Program-made: the position numbers and the translations under genes
Notes under the pieces: model-generated
What the model was told of the DNA's origin: nothing
The model's input: only the letters and a program-made list of their open reading frames with translations
Database searches by the model: none
Shown: positions 33,422 to 42,690 of the stretch, one piece after another
Position numbering within the stretch: the stretch's first letter is position 1
How the letters are laid out: the number at the start of each line of letters is the position of its first letter
Assembly: GCA_963767475.1 (NCBI GenBank)
Contig: CAVYEI010000002.1
Span: 434,001-498,000, forward strand
Source: WHSW01 sp963767475
GTDB taxonomy: Bacteria; Actinomycetota; Thermoleophilia; Solirubrobacterales; 70-9
Length of the DNA: 64,000 nucleotides
Direction of reading: 5' to 3'

Positions 33422-34437
33422 GCCTTCCAGAGGTCGCGAGCTCGCCGCACATCATCGGCGGGAGCCCGGTGACTATGGTCCAGGCGCTCAACGCTGCGCT
33501 TGATCGGGCCCTGGAGACGACTCCAAGCGTTCTCCTCCTCGGCCAGGACATCGGCCCCAACGGTGGAGTCTTTCGAGTCACCGAGGACCTGGCCGAACGC
33601 CACGGTGCGGAGCGCGTCGTCGACATGCCGATCGCAGAGGCCGGGATGGTCGGGGCAGCCGTTGGACTCGCGCTGGCCGGTCACCGACCCGTGCTCGAGG
33701 TGCAGTTCGATGCCTTCAGCTATCCGGCGTTCGAGCAGATCGCCACGCACGTGGCGCGTTACAGATGGCGTACGAACGGTGCCAGCGCGATGCCCATCGT
33801 CATTCGCGTTCCGTTCGGTGGGGGCGTACGAGCGCCTGAGCTGCATAGCGACTCACCCGAGGCCCTCTTCTCCCACCTACCCGGGCTGCGTGTCGTTTGC
33901 CCCTCGACGCCGGCTGATGCGTTCGCCCTGCTGGGCTGGGCAATCGCTGCGGACGATCCGGTCGTGTTCATGGAGCCCAAGCGCCTTTACCGCGGTTTAC
34001 GCGAGCCACTGCGAGCCGAGTACCGCGAGCCGGACGAGCCAGAGGTCGGCGTGGTGCGCGAGGGCCACGATGTCACGGTCATCGGCTACGGCCCGACCGT
34101 TTCCACCTGCGTTTTCGCAGCCGCCGCGCTCCAGGGCGAAGGGATCTCGGCCGAGGTCCTCGATCTACGCTCACTCTGGCCACTCGACGCCGACGGCATC
34201 CTTCACTCTGTTCGCCGGACTGGGCGCTGCGTGATCGTCCATGAAGCCCCACAGTCCTGCGGGATCGGAGCCGAAGTCGCAGCGCTGGTCTCGGAGCACG
34301 CCCTGCTGGATCTGGAGGCGCCCGTCTTACGCATTACCGGCCCCGACGCGCCGTTCCCGCTGTTCGCGCTCGAGGAGGAGTATCCGCCGAGCGTTTCGCG
34401 GGTTTCCAACGCCGTCCGGACAACCGTCGCTTTCTGA
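33418..34437 (+). CDS. 2-oxo acid dehydrogenase E1 component, beta subunit
   Basis: 339 residues starting at GTG 33418. Features of the transketolase-like beta subunit are clear: QALNAALDRALETTPSVLLL near the start, GQDIGPNGGVFRVTEDLAER, MPIAEAGMVGAAVGLALAGH, then the C-terminal transketolase domain with GYGPTVSTC and the EAPQSCGIGAEVAALVSE segment. It forms the alpha2beta2 E1 enzyme with the preceding gene. The stop overlaps the ATG of E2 (TGATG). Confidence 0.9.
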   Translation: MSLPEVASSPHIIGGSPVTMVQALNAALDRALETTPSVLLLGQDIGPNGGVFRVTEDLAERHGAERVVDMPIAEAGMVGAAVGLALAGHRPVLEVQFDAFSYPAFEQIATHVARYRWRTNGASAMPIVIRVPFGGGVRAPELHSDSPEALFSHLPGLRVVCPSTPADAFALLGWAIAADDPVVFMEPKRLYRGLREPLRAEYREPDEPEVGVVREGHDVTVIGYGPTVSTCVFAAAALQGEGISAEVLDLRSLWPLDADGILHSVRRTGRCVIVHEAPQSCGIGAEVAALVSEHALLDLEAPVLRITGPDAPFPLFALEEEYPPSVSRVSNAVRTTVAF

Positions 34438-35543
34438 TGATCCATCACCTTGTGTTGCCCGACCTAGGCGAAGGCGTTGCCGAGGGGGAGGTGATCGCCT
34501 GGTTGGTCGAGCCCGGGCAGGCCATCGCCGCGGACGAGCCGATCGTTGAGGTTTCAACGGACAAGGCCGACGTCGTCATCCCGTCCGCGATCACCGGCAC
34601 CGTTGTGAGCTTGCGCGTCGATGTCGGCCAGGCGGTTTCCGTCGGAACCGCGCTCGCCCAGATTGACGATGGCCAGGACGGCGAGTCCGAAACCACGCCG
34701 CCGACGACGCTGCTCGAGACGCCGAAGGCCCTGCCGTTCGTTCCGGCCGACCGCGGCCCGGTCGCACTGCCGGCGGTGCGCGGACTGGCTCGCAAGCTGG
34801 GTGTTGAGCTCAGCACCGTGCGCCCAAGTGGCCCCAATGGGCGGGTCACGGAGGACGACGTGAGGGCAGCGGCCGCCGAGACCGGCAACGGCCTGAGAGA
34901 GACGATCGCTCGCCGCCTGACCACCGCCGCTGCGATTCCGACGGTAACGAACGTCGACGCAGCGGACTTTGAGGCGGTGCGCTCGGCTCGGCAGTCGCCC
35001 CTGGTCGCATGCTCGAGAGCGGTCGTTCTGGCCCTAGCCGACCATCCGCGGCTCAACGCCTGGCAGCTCGACGACGGATCAGTGGTCGAGAATCCGGAAG
35101 TCCACTTGGGCATCGCGACGCAGACGCCGAAGGGACTCCTCGTCCCGGTAGTCCGGAATGCCCACCTGCTGGCGGCTGAGGAACTCGGCGCGGCGATCGC
35201 AGAAAAGGCGGCAACAGCGCGTGAAGGCCGCGCGGCCCCCGAGGAGCTGAGAGGCTCGACGATCACGATTACAAGCGCCGGCATGCGCGGGGGACTCTTT
35301 GCGACTCCGCTCCTCAACCTGCCGGAGATCGCGATCGTTGGCTTGTACCGGATCGAGCAGCGGCCGGCCGTTCGCGACGGCAAGGTCGTCCCCCGCCACA
35401 CCGGCAACATCTCGGTGACCTTCGATCACCGGGCGATCGACGGTGTCCACGCCGCCGATTTCCTCGGGCGCGTCATCGAGATCCTCGAGCGCTGGCCTTC
35501 CGAGCGTTCCGACGCTCAAGACGCGAGTCAGCGGCTCGCCTGA
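34437..35543 (+). CDS. 2-oxo acid dehydrogenase E2 component (dihydrolipoamide acyltransferase)
   Basis: 368 residues. One lipoyl domain at about 1-78 (lipoyl Lys43 in EVSTDKADVVIPS), an E1/E3-binding domain at about 103-140 (AVRGLARKLGVELSTVRPSG) and the catalytic acyltransferase domain to the end, with the active-site HRAIDG near residue 326-331. It transfers branched-chain acyl groups to CoA. No E3 lipoamide dehydrogenase gene is nearby, so E3 must be supplied elsewhere. The catalytic domain is rather short. Confidence 0.88.
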   Translation: MIHHLVLPDLGEGVAEGEVIAWLVEPGQAIAADEPIVEVSTDKADVVIPSAITGTVVSLRVDVGQAVSVGTALAQIDDGQDGESETTPPTTLLETPKALPFVPADRGPVALPAVRGLARKLGVELSTVRPSGPNGRVTEDDVRAAAAETGNGLRETIARRLTTAAAIPTVTNVDAADFEAVRSARQSPLVACSRAVVLALADHPRLNAWQLDDGSVVENPEVHLGIATQTPKGLLVPVVRNAHLLAAEELGAAIAEKAATAREGRAAPEELRGSTITITSAGMRGGLFATPLLNLPEIAIVGLYRIEQRPAVRDGKVVPRHTGNISVTFDHRAIDGVHAADFLGRVIEILERWPSERSDAQDASQRLA

Positions 35544-35546
35544 AAG

Positions 35547-35561
35547 TCTCAAGGCGAGACC
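35547..35561. terminator. Short hairpin between convergent genes
   Basis: GTCTC-AAGGC-GAGAC, a 5-bp stem in the 18-base gap between the convergent E2 and regulator C genes. Weak, offered only because nothing else separates the two transcripts. Confidence 0.3.
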
Positions 35562-36596
35562 CTAGTCGGCATACAGTCCGAGCAGCGCGGATCCGCGAAC
35601 ACTGCGGTGCACGACAACATGCCGACCATCCCGCTCGCGGATGATCAACCCCGCCACCTCGAGCGCCCGAAGGTGATGGGTTGCGGCGCCTGGGGTCGCG
35701 ACAATCGCCTGGGCGATCGCGCCGGCATGGCGCGGCCGGTCGAGGAGCCGCAGGATCTTGGCGCGCTGGGCGCCCAGGAGCGCGTCCAGAGCCGCCGGCG
35801 ATGGGAGGACCTCGCCGTTCAGGACCTTCGTCGCCCCCGGCAATGGATAGTGAATCGCGCTCAGGGTCCCGTCGTCATGAACGTTGGCACGCGCGCTCCC
35901 AGGCCCGTTGAGGACCGGTGTGATCACCAGGCCCTCGGCGGGCAGCTGCAGTTCAAGGGGCTCGTCGTGGGCCATGCGCCATAGACCGTCGCGAACCTCT
36001 GCGCGGTGGTGGAAGTCGGCGCTCAGCTCCGGCAGCGCGCCGCGGGCCGCCGCCGTTTCCACTCGTTCGATCTCGAGTTCGATCAGTCCGCGTGACGCCG
36101 CCCACGGCTCTTGCATGCCGTGCCAGACCCTCCCAAGTGCCCGCGCATAGAGCACGAGCCACCTACGCGGCCGCCGGGCTACCTCATCCCAAGGAGGCGC
36201 CGGCGAGGAGCCGCAGGCGAAGGCGATGTCGTCAAGCAGCGCATCGGTCGACAGCGTCGCGATTCGCTCGAGCTCCTCGCGGACGCTGTCACTGGACACC
36301 TGATCATCGGGCTGGATCAAGCATCCAGGACTGAAGCTGCCGGGCGGGCCCCCGGTCGGGGCAAGAATTGCGTGATCGGAGGGCTCGAGCTGAGCACGCG
36401 CCGCGGCTATCCACTCGGCAGGGGTCCCCCGCCCGGCCCCGGCGACATCGGCGGCAAGCGTGAACAGCGTCGGCCCCGGAGTGACCGCGACACGTGGCGC
36501 CTGGACTTCGAGCAGCTCGAGATCCAGGGTCGCGTATGAGTTTGCATCATTGCCAGAGGGCGCGGATTGATTCACGCCCTCACCCACGTCCATCAC
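35562..36596 (-). CDS. HTH regulator, paralogue C (DUF5937-like N-terminus, ArsR-like C-terminus)
   Basis: 344 residues. Helical N-terminal domain of about 250 residues (LDLELLEVQAPRVAVTPGPT, then LGRVWHGMQEPWAASRGLIE) and C-terminal winged helix (RAKILRLLDRPRHAGAIAQA, then ATPGAATHHLRALEVAGLII). Closest in layout to the copies at 28770 and 42691. It is convergent with the branched-chain operon, so it may regulate it, though position alone does not prove this. Confidence 0.7.
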   Translation of the reverse strand: MMDVGEGVNQSAPSGNDANSYATLDLELLEVQAPRVAVTPGPTLFTLAADVAGAGRGTPAEWIAAARAQLEPSDHAILAPTGGPPGSFSPGCLIQPDDQVSSDSVREELERIATLSTDALLDDIAFACGSSPAPPWDEVARRPRRWLVLYARALGRVWHGMQEPWAASRGLIELEIERVETAAARGALPELSADFHHRAEVRDGLWRMAHDEPLELQLPAEGLVITPVLNGPGSARANVHDDGTLSAIHYPLPGATKVLNGEVLPSPAALDALLGAQRAKILRLLDRPRHAGAIAQAIVATPGAATHHLRALEVAGLIIRERDGRHVVVHRSVRGSALLGLYAD

Positions 36597-36973
36597 CTGC
36601 GGTCAGACTGAACATGGCAATGTCGACCAAGCTCGGGTCGGCACCAGGAACGGTCCCGTACTTGGCCCGCCGCTACAAGCATTTCAACGATCGTTAAAGC
36701 GAGGGAAGTGGTAGCAGTAGACGTGGTCGTCGATCAGCCTCTAGGCATCGTGGAAGAGCGCCTCTCGATCGCCGCCAGGATCAAGCTTGTGCAGTTCGTA
36801 GGCCTTGGAGATCGTGGGGCTGAGAGGCACGGGTCGAGATTCCCGACCCTATGCCGCCTCGCAACCAGATCTGGCCTCTCGGTGATGCGAATTCCAGATC
36901 ACTGCCTGTCGGGGTCGAATTCAGGGATACACCCGATACCGCGACCTGCGGGCATCTGCGAGCGTATCGCGCC
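36597..36973. other. Intergenic region with no recognised gene
   Basis: 377 bases between divergent regulators. The frame of the LysR gene stays open upstream to 36851, but that part has no LysR similarity and I take it as leader sequence. Confidence 0.5.
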
Positions 36974-37954
36974 ATGGAGGGCTGGTTCGGAGTGGAGATC
37001 CGTCATCTCGCGACACTTATGGCGATCGACAGCGAGCGCTCGTTTCGGGGGGCAGCGGAGAAGCTCGGATACGTTCAGTCCGCGGTCAGCCAACAACTGG
37101 TCAAGCTCGAAGCGTTGGTCGGCGCAAGGCTGGTCGAGCGCTCCAGGGGCCACAGCCAGGTGGAACTGACACATGCCGGTCGGGTCCTCCTCTCTCACGC
37201 CGATCGCGTGCTGAAGCAGCTGGAGGCAGCGCAGACCGACATGCTGGCGGCAACGGAGGGTCCCCAAGGCGTCCTCCGGGTCGGCGCGTGCGCGAGTGCG
37301 GCGACCCGGATCATGCCCAGGGCCCTGGCCCTGCTGGCGAACCGACATCCAGAGCTCAGGATCGAGTCCACCGACTCGCCGAGCGATTCGCCGTTCTTCG
37401 ACGGGATCCAAGGTTGCGACCTGGATGTGGCCTTTGCCGAGCTCCCGCTCGAGCCCGGCACCTTCGAATATCGGCGGCTGCTCTCCGACCCGTGTGTGCT
37501 GCTCGTGCACTGGGAGTCGCCCTGGGCGCTGAGCGAGCGCGTGCCGGATCTCGACGAGATCGCCTCCCTGCCGCTGGTAGCCCATCCCAGCTGGCGCAAC
37601 GGTGCGCTGATCGACGGATACTTCGAGGCCGCCGGGCTGACCCCTCGATATAGCCACCGATCGCACTCGAGCTCTGCGACGCAGGCGCTCGTTGCCGGCG
37701 GACTCGCAGCCGCGATCCTGCCGAAGCTCGCCGTGGACCCGCATCACCCGGATACGACGGCGATCGAGCTCAATGTCCTCCCCCGGACCGCGCTCGCGCT
37801 CTACTGGCATGCCGAACGAGCACCACACCCAGCACTGCCGGCGTTCGTCGACGCGGTTGAGAGCGTATGCGCTCGCCTCCTGACGCCTGGGGCCCTCGCC
37901 GCCGCGCCGCCCATCGAGCGGCCGGCCCCTGCGTCAAGCGCCGTCCCAGCCTGA
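36974..37954 (+). CDS. LysR-family transcriptional regulator
   Basis: About 326 residues from ATG 36974 (MEGWFGVEIRHLATLMAIDS); GTG 36992 is also possible. Winged HTH at the start (SFRGAAEKLGYVQSAVSQQL) and a LysR effector domain with GVLRVGACASAATRIMPRAL. It lies upstream of the LuxR giant on the same strand. Target unknown. Confidence 0.85.
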   Translation: MEGWFGVEIRHLATLMAIDSERSFRGAAEKLGYVQSAVSQQLVKLEALVGARLVERSRGHSQVELTHAGRVLLSHADRVLKQLEAAQTDMLAATEGPQGVLRVGACASAATRIMPRALALLANRHPELRIESTDSPSDSPFFDGIQGCDLDVAFAELPLEPGTFEYRRLLSDPCVLLVHWESPWALSERVPDLDEIASLPLVAHPSWRNGALIDGYFEAAGLTPRYSHRSHSSSATQALVAGGLAAAILPKLAVDPHHPDTTAIELNVLPRTALALYWHAERAPHPALPAFVDAVESVCARLLTPGALAAAPPIERPAPASSAVPA

Positions 37955-38059
37955 GCGCCCACTAGAACAGTTGAAGGATTCTGAAAATCCTTGAGCGCGT
38001 GTCCGCGTTCGACAATCCTGCCCTCAACATGCGTTAACAAATAGCGGGGGTGGGAGGTC

Positions 38060-41044
38060 ATGGTGGCGATGCCGACGCTAGGGGCGTCCGGCGCGAACAA
38101 GGAACCGCATCCGGCCAGGGTGGCAAGCGAAAAGCTGATCGGGCGAGACGCTGAGCTGGCTGCGATCGATCTCGCGATCGATCGCGTCGCCAGCGGGCAC
38201 CCTTGCGGCCTTGCGTTCGTCGGCGAGCCGGGCGTGGGCAAGACGGCTCTGCTCGGTCAGGTCTGCAGCCGGGCGCGTGCCGCCGGTCTCACCGTAGTCG
38301 CCGGCCGCGGCACCGAGTTCGAGCGAGGGGTGCCGTTCGGCGTCCTCGTCGATGCCCTCGACGCCACACTCGCCTCGCGTGGCGCCAATTGGCCGAACGA
38401 GCTCACCGAGGAGCGCCTGGCCTGCCTGGCATCGGTGTTCCCGTCGCTAGCAGAACTTCGCTCGCCGACGTCCGAGCTGCCGTCTCTCGAGGAGCATCGC
38501 TTTCACAAGGCTGTTCGGACCGCGCTCGAGGCCATGGCGAATGACGAGCCGTTCGTCCTCGCGCTCGACGACGTGCATTGGTCGGATCGGGCCTCTGCCG
38601 ACCTCCTTGCCCATCTGCTGCATCAGGGGATGCGCGGACCGATCTTGACCGTGATCGCCTATCGAGCGGCCGAAGCACCGACGGTTCTTCGGCGGGCGGT
38701 CGCGGGCGCGGCCCGAGATCGCGACGTGGTGGAGCTTTCGATCGCCCCCCTTGACGAGGAGCAAGCGGACGAGCTGCTTGGAGGCGACCTGCCGGCAGAG
38801 CGGCGGCGAGAGCTGTACCGCGAAACCGGCGGCAATCCCTTCTATTTGATGGAGCTCGCGCGTGCGGAAGCCTACGCGGAGGTCGGAGCGAACGTAGCGG
38901 ACTCGCCCGCCGAGCTGAGGCCGGACGAGGTTCCGACGGCGATCCGCGCGGCGATCGAGCATGAGGTCGAGGCGCGCTCGCCCGGAGCCCGCGCGCTCAC
39001 GGAGGCCGCCGCCGTGGTTGGTGAACCTTTCGAGCCCGAGGTCGCCGGGCATGTAGCCCAGCTCGGAACTGACGACCTGCCATCGGCACTCGATGAGATC
39101 GCGGCAGCGGGGTTGATCCGACCGGCGGACGGGGCTCGTGGCTACGTGTTCCGTCACCCGATTGTCCGGCGGGCGGTTTACGAGTCACTCGGCGTCGGAT
39201 CGCGCGCGAGCGCTCATGGGCGTGCCGCCGAGTTCCTCGAGCATGCACGTGGCCCGCTTCCCGCACGCGCCCACCACGTCGAGCGTTCCGCGCGCCGCGG
39301 CGATGCGCAGGCGATCGACCTGCTGCAGACGGCGGCAGCAGCCACGGCGCCGTTGGCGCCGTCGGCCGCGTCTCGTTGGTTGTCGAGTGCGCTCGACCTG
39401 CTCCCCGGTGACGCCACCGCCGAGCGCCGAATTTCCCTCTTGATACCGCTCGCGACAACCTCCGCCGGCGCCGGCAAGCTCCTCGCAGGTCGCGCTGCCC
39501 TAGTCGACGCGCTCCCGTCGCTTTCGGGCAAGGACGAAGTCGGACCACATGCCGAGCTGGTCAGCTCGCTCGCCCGACTGGACCACGCAGTCGGGCGCGA
39601 GCAGGACGTCCGAGCGGTATTGGAAGACGCACTGCGGGAGAGCGAGGCATTGACCGCGCAGCAGGAACTCCGCCTGCTCGTGGACCTGGCGGTGAGCTGC
39701 TGGCTCGGCGACGACCCGCACGCGCTTGCCAGCGGCGCGCGATCAGCCCGCCGACTTGCTGCGGAAATCGACGACCGGGTCAGCTACGCGACCCTCTGCG
39801 CATTGGAGGCACTCGCTTGCGGTCGCACCGGGGAACTCGACCTGGCTCTCGCGCGAACCAAGGAGGCGAGTGGTCTCGTCGACCGCTTGACCGACGCCGG
39901 CTTCGCCGCCCGGATCGAAGGCCTGCTGCTGCTCGGGCACGCCGAGCTCGCGATCGGAGTCCCGGCCGCCGCCGCGCGCCGTCTCGAGCGCGGCCTGCGA
40001 ATCGCTCGGGCCACCAATCAGGTCGCCTGGTCTGCACTCCTCACCAGTGAGCTGGCCCTTGCCCGCGCACTTGGAGGCGAGCTCAACGGCGCTTCCGAAG
40101 CGGCCGACGAGGCGCTGGCCGCTTCCAGCCTCGACCACCCGGAGCTGGAGATTCGAGTCCTTTCTGTCCGGGCAACGGTCCACACGGTCGCGGGGGACCT
40201 GAATCGGGCAATCGGCTACGGCGAACAGGCGGTGGCGATCACCGACCGTGTGCCGCGGTCGGCATTCACTTGGACCGCTCACAGTGCCCTCGCGCGGGCG
40301 CGGCTCGAATCCGGTGATCCGGCGCTGGCACGCGACGACATCCTTGCTCACGCTGGCGGCGCCGAACTCCCAGTCGTGCCTCACGGCGAGCGCGCACACT
40401 GGTTCGCCAAGCTCGCCGAGGCGGAGCTATCCGTCGAGGATGTCGAGCAGGCCGGGACTTGGACGAAGCTGGCTGAAGAGGCGGCCGACGCATACCCGCT
40501 CGGGCGGGCGCGCGGCGAAGCGCATCTCGCCCGCGCCCGCCTCGAGCTTGCAGAGGGACGGGTTGGCGAGGCCGCGGCGCATGCCCGCGAGGCGGCTGAC
40601 GCATTCCGCTCGTGCGGGCTGCCGATCGACTCAGCCAAGGCGGAGATCGTCGAGGGCCGCGGCGCGGCGCGCGCCGGCGACCATGAGTCGGCAATCGGAC
40701 TCCTGCGTGGGGCCGAAATGGAGCTCCGACGCTGCGGCGCGGACCGCAACGCCGACGAGGCCGCGAGCGAGCTCCGCGCCCTCGGAGAGCGAGTCTCCCG
40801 GCGTGCTCGACCTCTTGCGGGGACCGAGACCCTCGAGATCCTCAGCCGGCGCGAGCGCGAGGTCGCGGGGCTCGTTGCCCGCGGGTTGACCAACCGCGAG
40901 ATCGCCGCCCACCTGTTCCTAAGCACGAAGACGATCGAGACCCACCTCAGCCGCGCCTATGAGAAGCTCGGCATCTCGTCCCGCGCGGCATTGGCGGTTG
41001 CAATCGAACGCGCCCCGGCCGAACCAGGCGAACGCGTTCGATAG
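38060..41044 (+). CDS. Large ATP-binding LuxR (LAL/MalT-like) regulator
   Basis: 994 residues. AAA ATPase module near the N-terminus: Walker A GEPGVGKT at 55-62 and Walker B FVLALDDVHWSD at about 168-179. A long TPR-like helical region at about 400-900 is followed by a C-terminal LuxR HTH (LSRREREVAGLVARGLTNRE, then TKTIETHLSRAYEKLGI). LAL proteins are ligand- and ATP-dependent activators of secondary-metabolite or catabolic operons. Target not evident; both neighbours on the plus strand are unrelated. Confidence 0.9.
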   Translation: MVAMPTLGASGANKEPHPARVASEKLIGRDAELAAIDLAIDRVASGHPCGLAFVGEPGVGKTALLGQVCSRARAAGLTVVAGRGTEFERGVPFGVLVDALDATLASRGANWPNELTEERLACLASVFPSLAELRSPTSELPSLEEHRFHKAVRTALEAMANDEPFVLALDDVHWSDRASADLLAHLLHQGMRGPILTVIAYRAAEAPTVLRRAVAGAARDRDVVELSIAPLDEEQADELLGGDLPAERRRELYRETGGNPFYLMELARAEAYAEVGANVADSPAELRPDEVPTAIRAAIEHEVEARSPGARALTEAAAVVGEPFEPEVAGHVAQLGTDDLPSALDEIAAAGLIRPADGARGYVFRHPIVRRAVYESLGVGSRASAHGRAAEFLEHARGPLPARAHHVERSARRGDAQAIDLLQTAAAATAPLAPSAASRWLSSALDLLPGDATAERRISLLIPLATTSAGAGKLLAGRAALVDALPSLSGKDEVGPHAELVSSLARLDHAVGREQDVRAVLEDALRESEALTAQQELRLLVDLAVSCWLGDDPHALASGARSARRLAAEIDDRVSYATLCALEALACGRTGELDLALARTKEASGLVDRLTDAGFAARIEGLLLLGHAELAIGVPAAAARRLERGLRIARATNQVAWSALLTSELALARALGGELNGASEAADEALAASSLDHPELEIRVLSVRATVHTVAGDLNRAIGYGEQAVAITDRVPRSAFTWTAHSALARARLESGDPALARDDILAHAGGAELPVVPHGERAHWFAKLAEAELSVEDVEQAGTWTKLAEEAADAYPLGRARGEAHLARARLELAEGRVGEAAAHAREAADAFRSCGLPIDSAKAEIVEGRGAARAGDHESAIGLLRGAEMELRRCGADRNADEAASELRALGERVSRRARPLAGTETLEILSRREREVAGLVARGLTNREIAAHLFLSTKTIETHLSRAYEKLGISSRAALAVAIERAPAEPGERVR

Positions 41045-41080
41045 CAACCGGTGGTGCACCGCCACCACGTCGATGTGAGC

Positions 41081-41403
41081 TCAGGTCCGGTCGCCGTTCT
41101 GGGATCCCACCCCCTCCGCCTGCGCTGCGGCCCCGCCTGAAAACCGGACCGCGAGGCCGACCGGGCCAGCCTTCGTCGCCGGGAGCGGACGACCGCGCTT
41201 GTCAGTCGCTGGGTAGGGGCGCGTCTCGACCTGGTGGCCGTGGGACTTCGCTCAGCGTTTGACGTTGTAGCCGAAGGTCTCGTCGAGCTCTCGTAGTCCT
41301 TGCCCTTGACGAACTTCCAGGCCTGTCCATCGGCCCACTCACTGAAGTCGAACTTCGGCCTTGAGAGCGGTGCGGGCAGACCGTCATCAAGAACTTGTGG
41401 CAT
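41081..41403 (-). pseudogene. Small conserved actinobacterial protein, disrupted
   Basis: Starts at ATG 41403 after AAGGAG (MPQVLDDGLPAPLSRPKFDF, then EWADGQAWKFVKGKDYESS). One base is missing near 41285, because the continuation ETFGYNVKR lies in the next frame. A TGA then replaces the expected Trp codon before AKSHGHQVETRPYP. The frame then runs open to a stop at 41081. The 'F..W.DGQ.W....G.DY.....F' layout resembles a small protein family of unknown function. Two lesions make sequencing error alone less likely. Confidence 0.5.
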
Positions 41404-41567
41404 CGGTGTACTCCTTCGATCGGTGGCTACGGGGCGGGCGCCGCGCCCACCCCTTGATGCCTCGATCGCGGGACCTCGCCCCCCTGAACCGCCCGAGCTG
41501 CGGCAAGCCTTGAAAGATCGTTGAATTGCTGGCCGGCGCCACTCCAAGTCGCGACGCTCCCAGGACG

Positions 41568-42683
41568 ATGAAATGCTGGCGGATGTCTCGTGGGCTTGCG
41601 AGTCTGGCGGCGATCGGCGCAGCCGGGGCCCTCCTGGGTGCGATGAGCCCGGGGGCGAGCGCTGAGGACGAGCATCCGTGTGGCAAGGCGGTCCCGTTCC
41701 CGCAGTACGGGCTTGAGCTCCAGCCGTGCCCGATCGGACATTCGCTGCCAGAGGGCATCCCCGTGTACGCGGAGCCGGTTCCGAGTTCCCCGGGGGGACC
41801 GATCCCAGCCCCGCAGGGCTGGCTTCGCAGCACCGAAGGCAAGTACTTCGAGTGCGACCGTATTTATCCCAACGCCGTCTACTCCCACCCGACGCAGGGG
41901 TGGCGCAACATCTGGTGGGCTCGTACGATCAGCGACGAGGGCATCTGGGGCTGGGTGCCTGAGGTCTTCTTCAGGGGCGGCGACACCTACGAGCCCGACT
42001 TCGGCTTGCGCAGCTGTCCCCCGCCCCCCGCTCCCGCCGGGCCTTGCGACGGGGTCAGCGCGGACAGCGGGGCCAAAGTTCGCGCCCGATTGCGGGGTGG
42101 TCGGCGCATGGCGACCACTCGATATGCGGCGCGTCCGCAGGTCCGTGGTGTGCTGAAGACAACGACGGGCGAGCCGATCGGTGCGACCGAACTGTGCGTC
42201 GTCGAGACCAACTCCCGGGGTCCTGCCGGTCGTACCGTCGCCGGCTCGGTGATGACCAACGACCGGGGCGAGTTCAAGTACCGAGTGCCGCAAGGCCCGT
42301 CCCGGCGCGTCGCGTTCTTGTATCGCTCAGGCTCGATCGCCGCATCCGGCGCAGTCAAGGTCCGAGTTCGAGCGCCGGTGTCGCTGCGCGCGAAGCCGCA
42401 CTCGCTCAGGACGGGCGAGACCGTGCGCTTTCGCGGTCGGTTGCGCGGGGGTACCGGCGTGGCCCGCAGGCTGGTTGAGATGCAGGTTCGTCGCGACGGG
42501 CGATGGGAATCCCTGCTCGGCACCACGCGGACCCGCAAGAAGGGCGGCTTCGGCGACCGCTATCGGTTCCGGTTCTCAGAGGGCGTTCAGCATTACGCGT
42601 TTCGGGCACACGTCCCGCCACAGCGGGGCCTTCCTTTCGCCGCCGGATCGAGCCGGCCGGTGAGGGTGCAGGTCAAGGGATAG
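41568..42683 (+). CDS. Secreted protein with Ig-like/carboxypeptidase-regulatory-like repeats
   Basis: 371 residues from ATG 41568. Signal peptide (GLASLAAIGAAGALLGAMSP, then GASA). The N-terminal half has Cys pairs and Trp-rich strands (QGWRNIWWARTISDEGIWGW) resembling an SH3-like cell-wall domain. The C-terminal half has Ig-like modules (VRGVLKTTTGEPIGATELCV, then VRFRGRLRGGTGVARRLVEM). This combination is common in secreted Solirubrobacterales proteins. Likely cell-surface role; no catalytic residues. Confidence 0.65.
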   Translation: MKCWRMSRGLASLAAIGAAGALLGAMSPGASAEDEHPCGKAVPFPQYGLELQPCPIGHSLPEGIPVYAEPVPSSPGGPIPAPQGWLRSTEGKYFECDRIYPNAVYSHPTQGWRNIWWARTISDEGIWGWVPEVFFRGGDTYEPDFGLRSCPPPPAPAGPCDGVSADSGAKVRARLRGGRRMATTRYAARPQVRGVLKTTTGEPIGATELCVVETNSRGPAGRTVAGSVMTNDRGEFKYRVPQGPSRRVAFLYRSGSIAASGAVKVRVRAPVSLRAKPHSLRTGETVRFRGRLRGGTGVARRLVEMQVRRDGRWESLLGTTRTRKKGGFGDRYRFRFSEGVQHYAFRAHVPPQRGLPFAAGSSRPVRVQVKG

Positions 42684-42690
42684 AGCCGGA

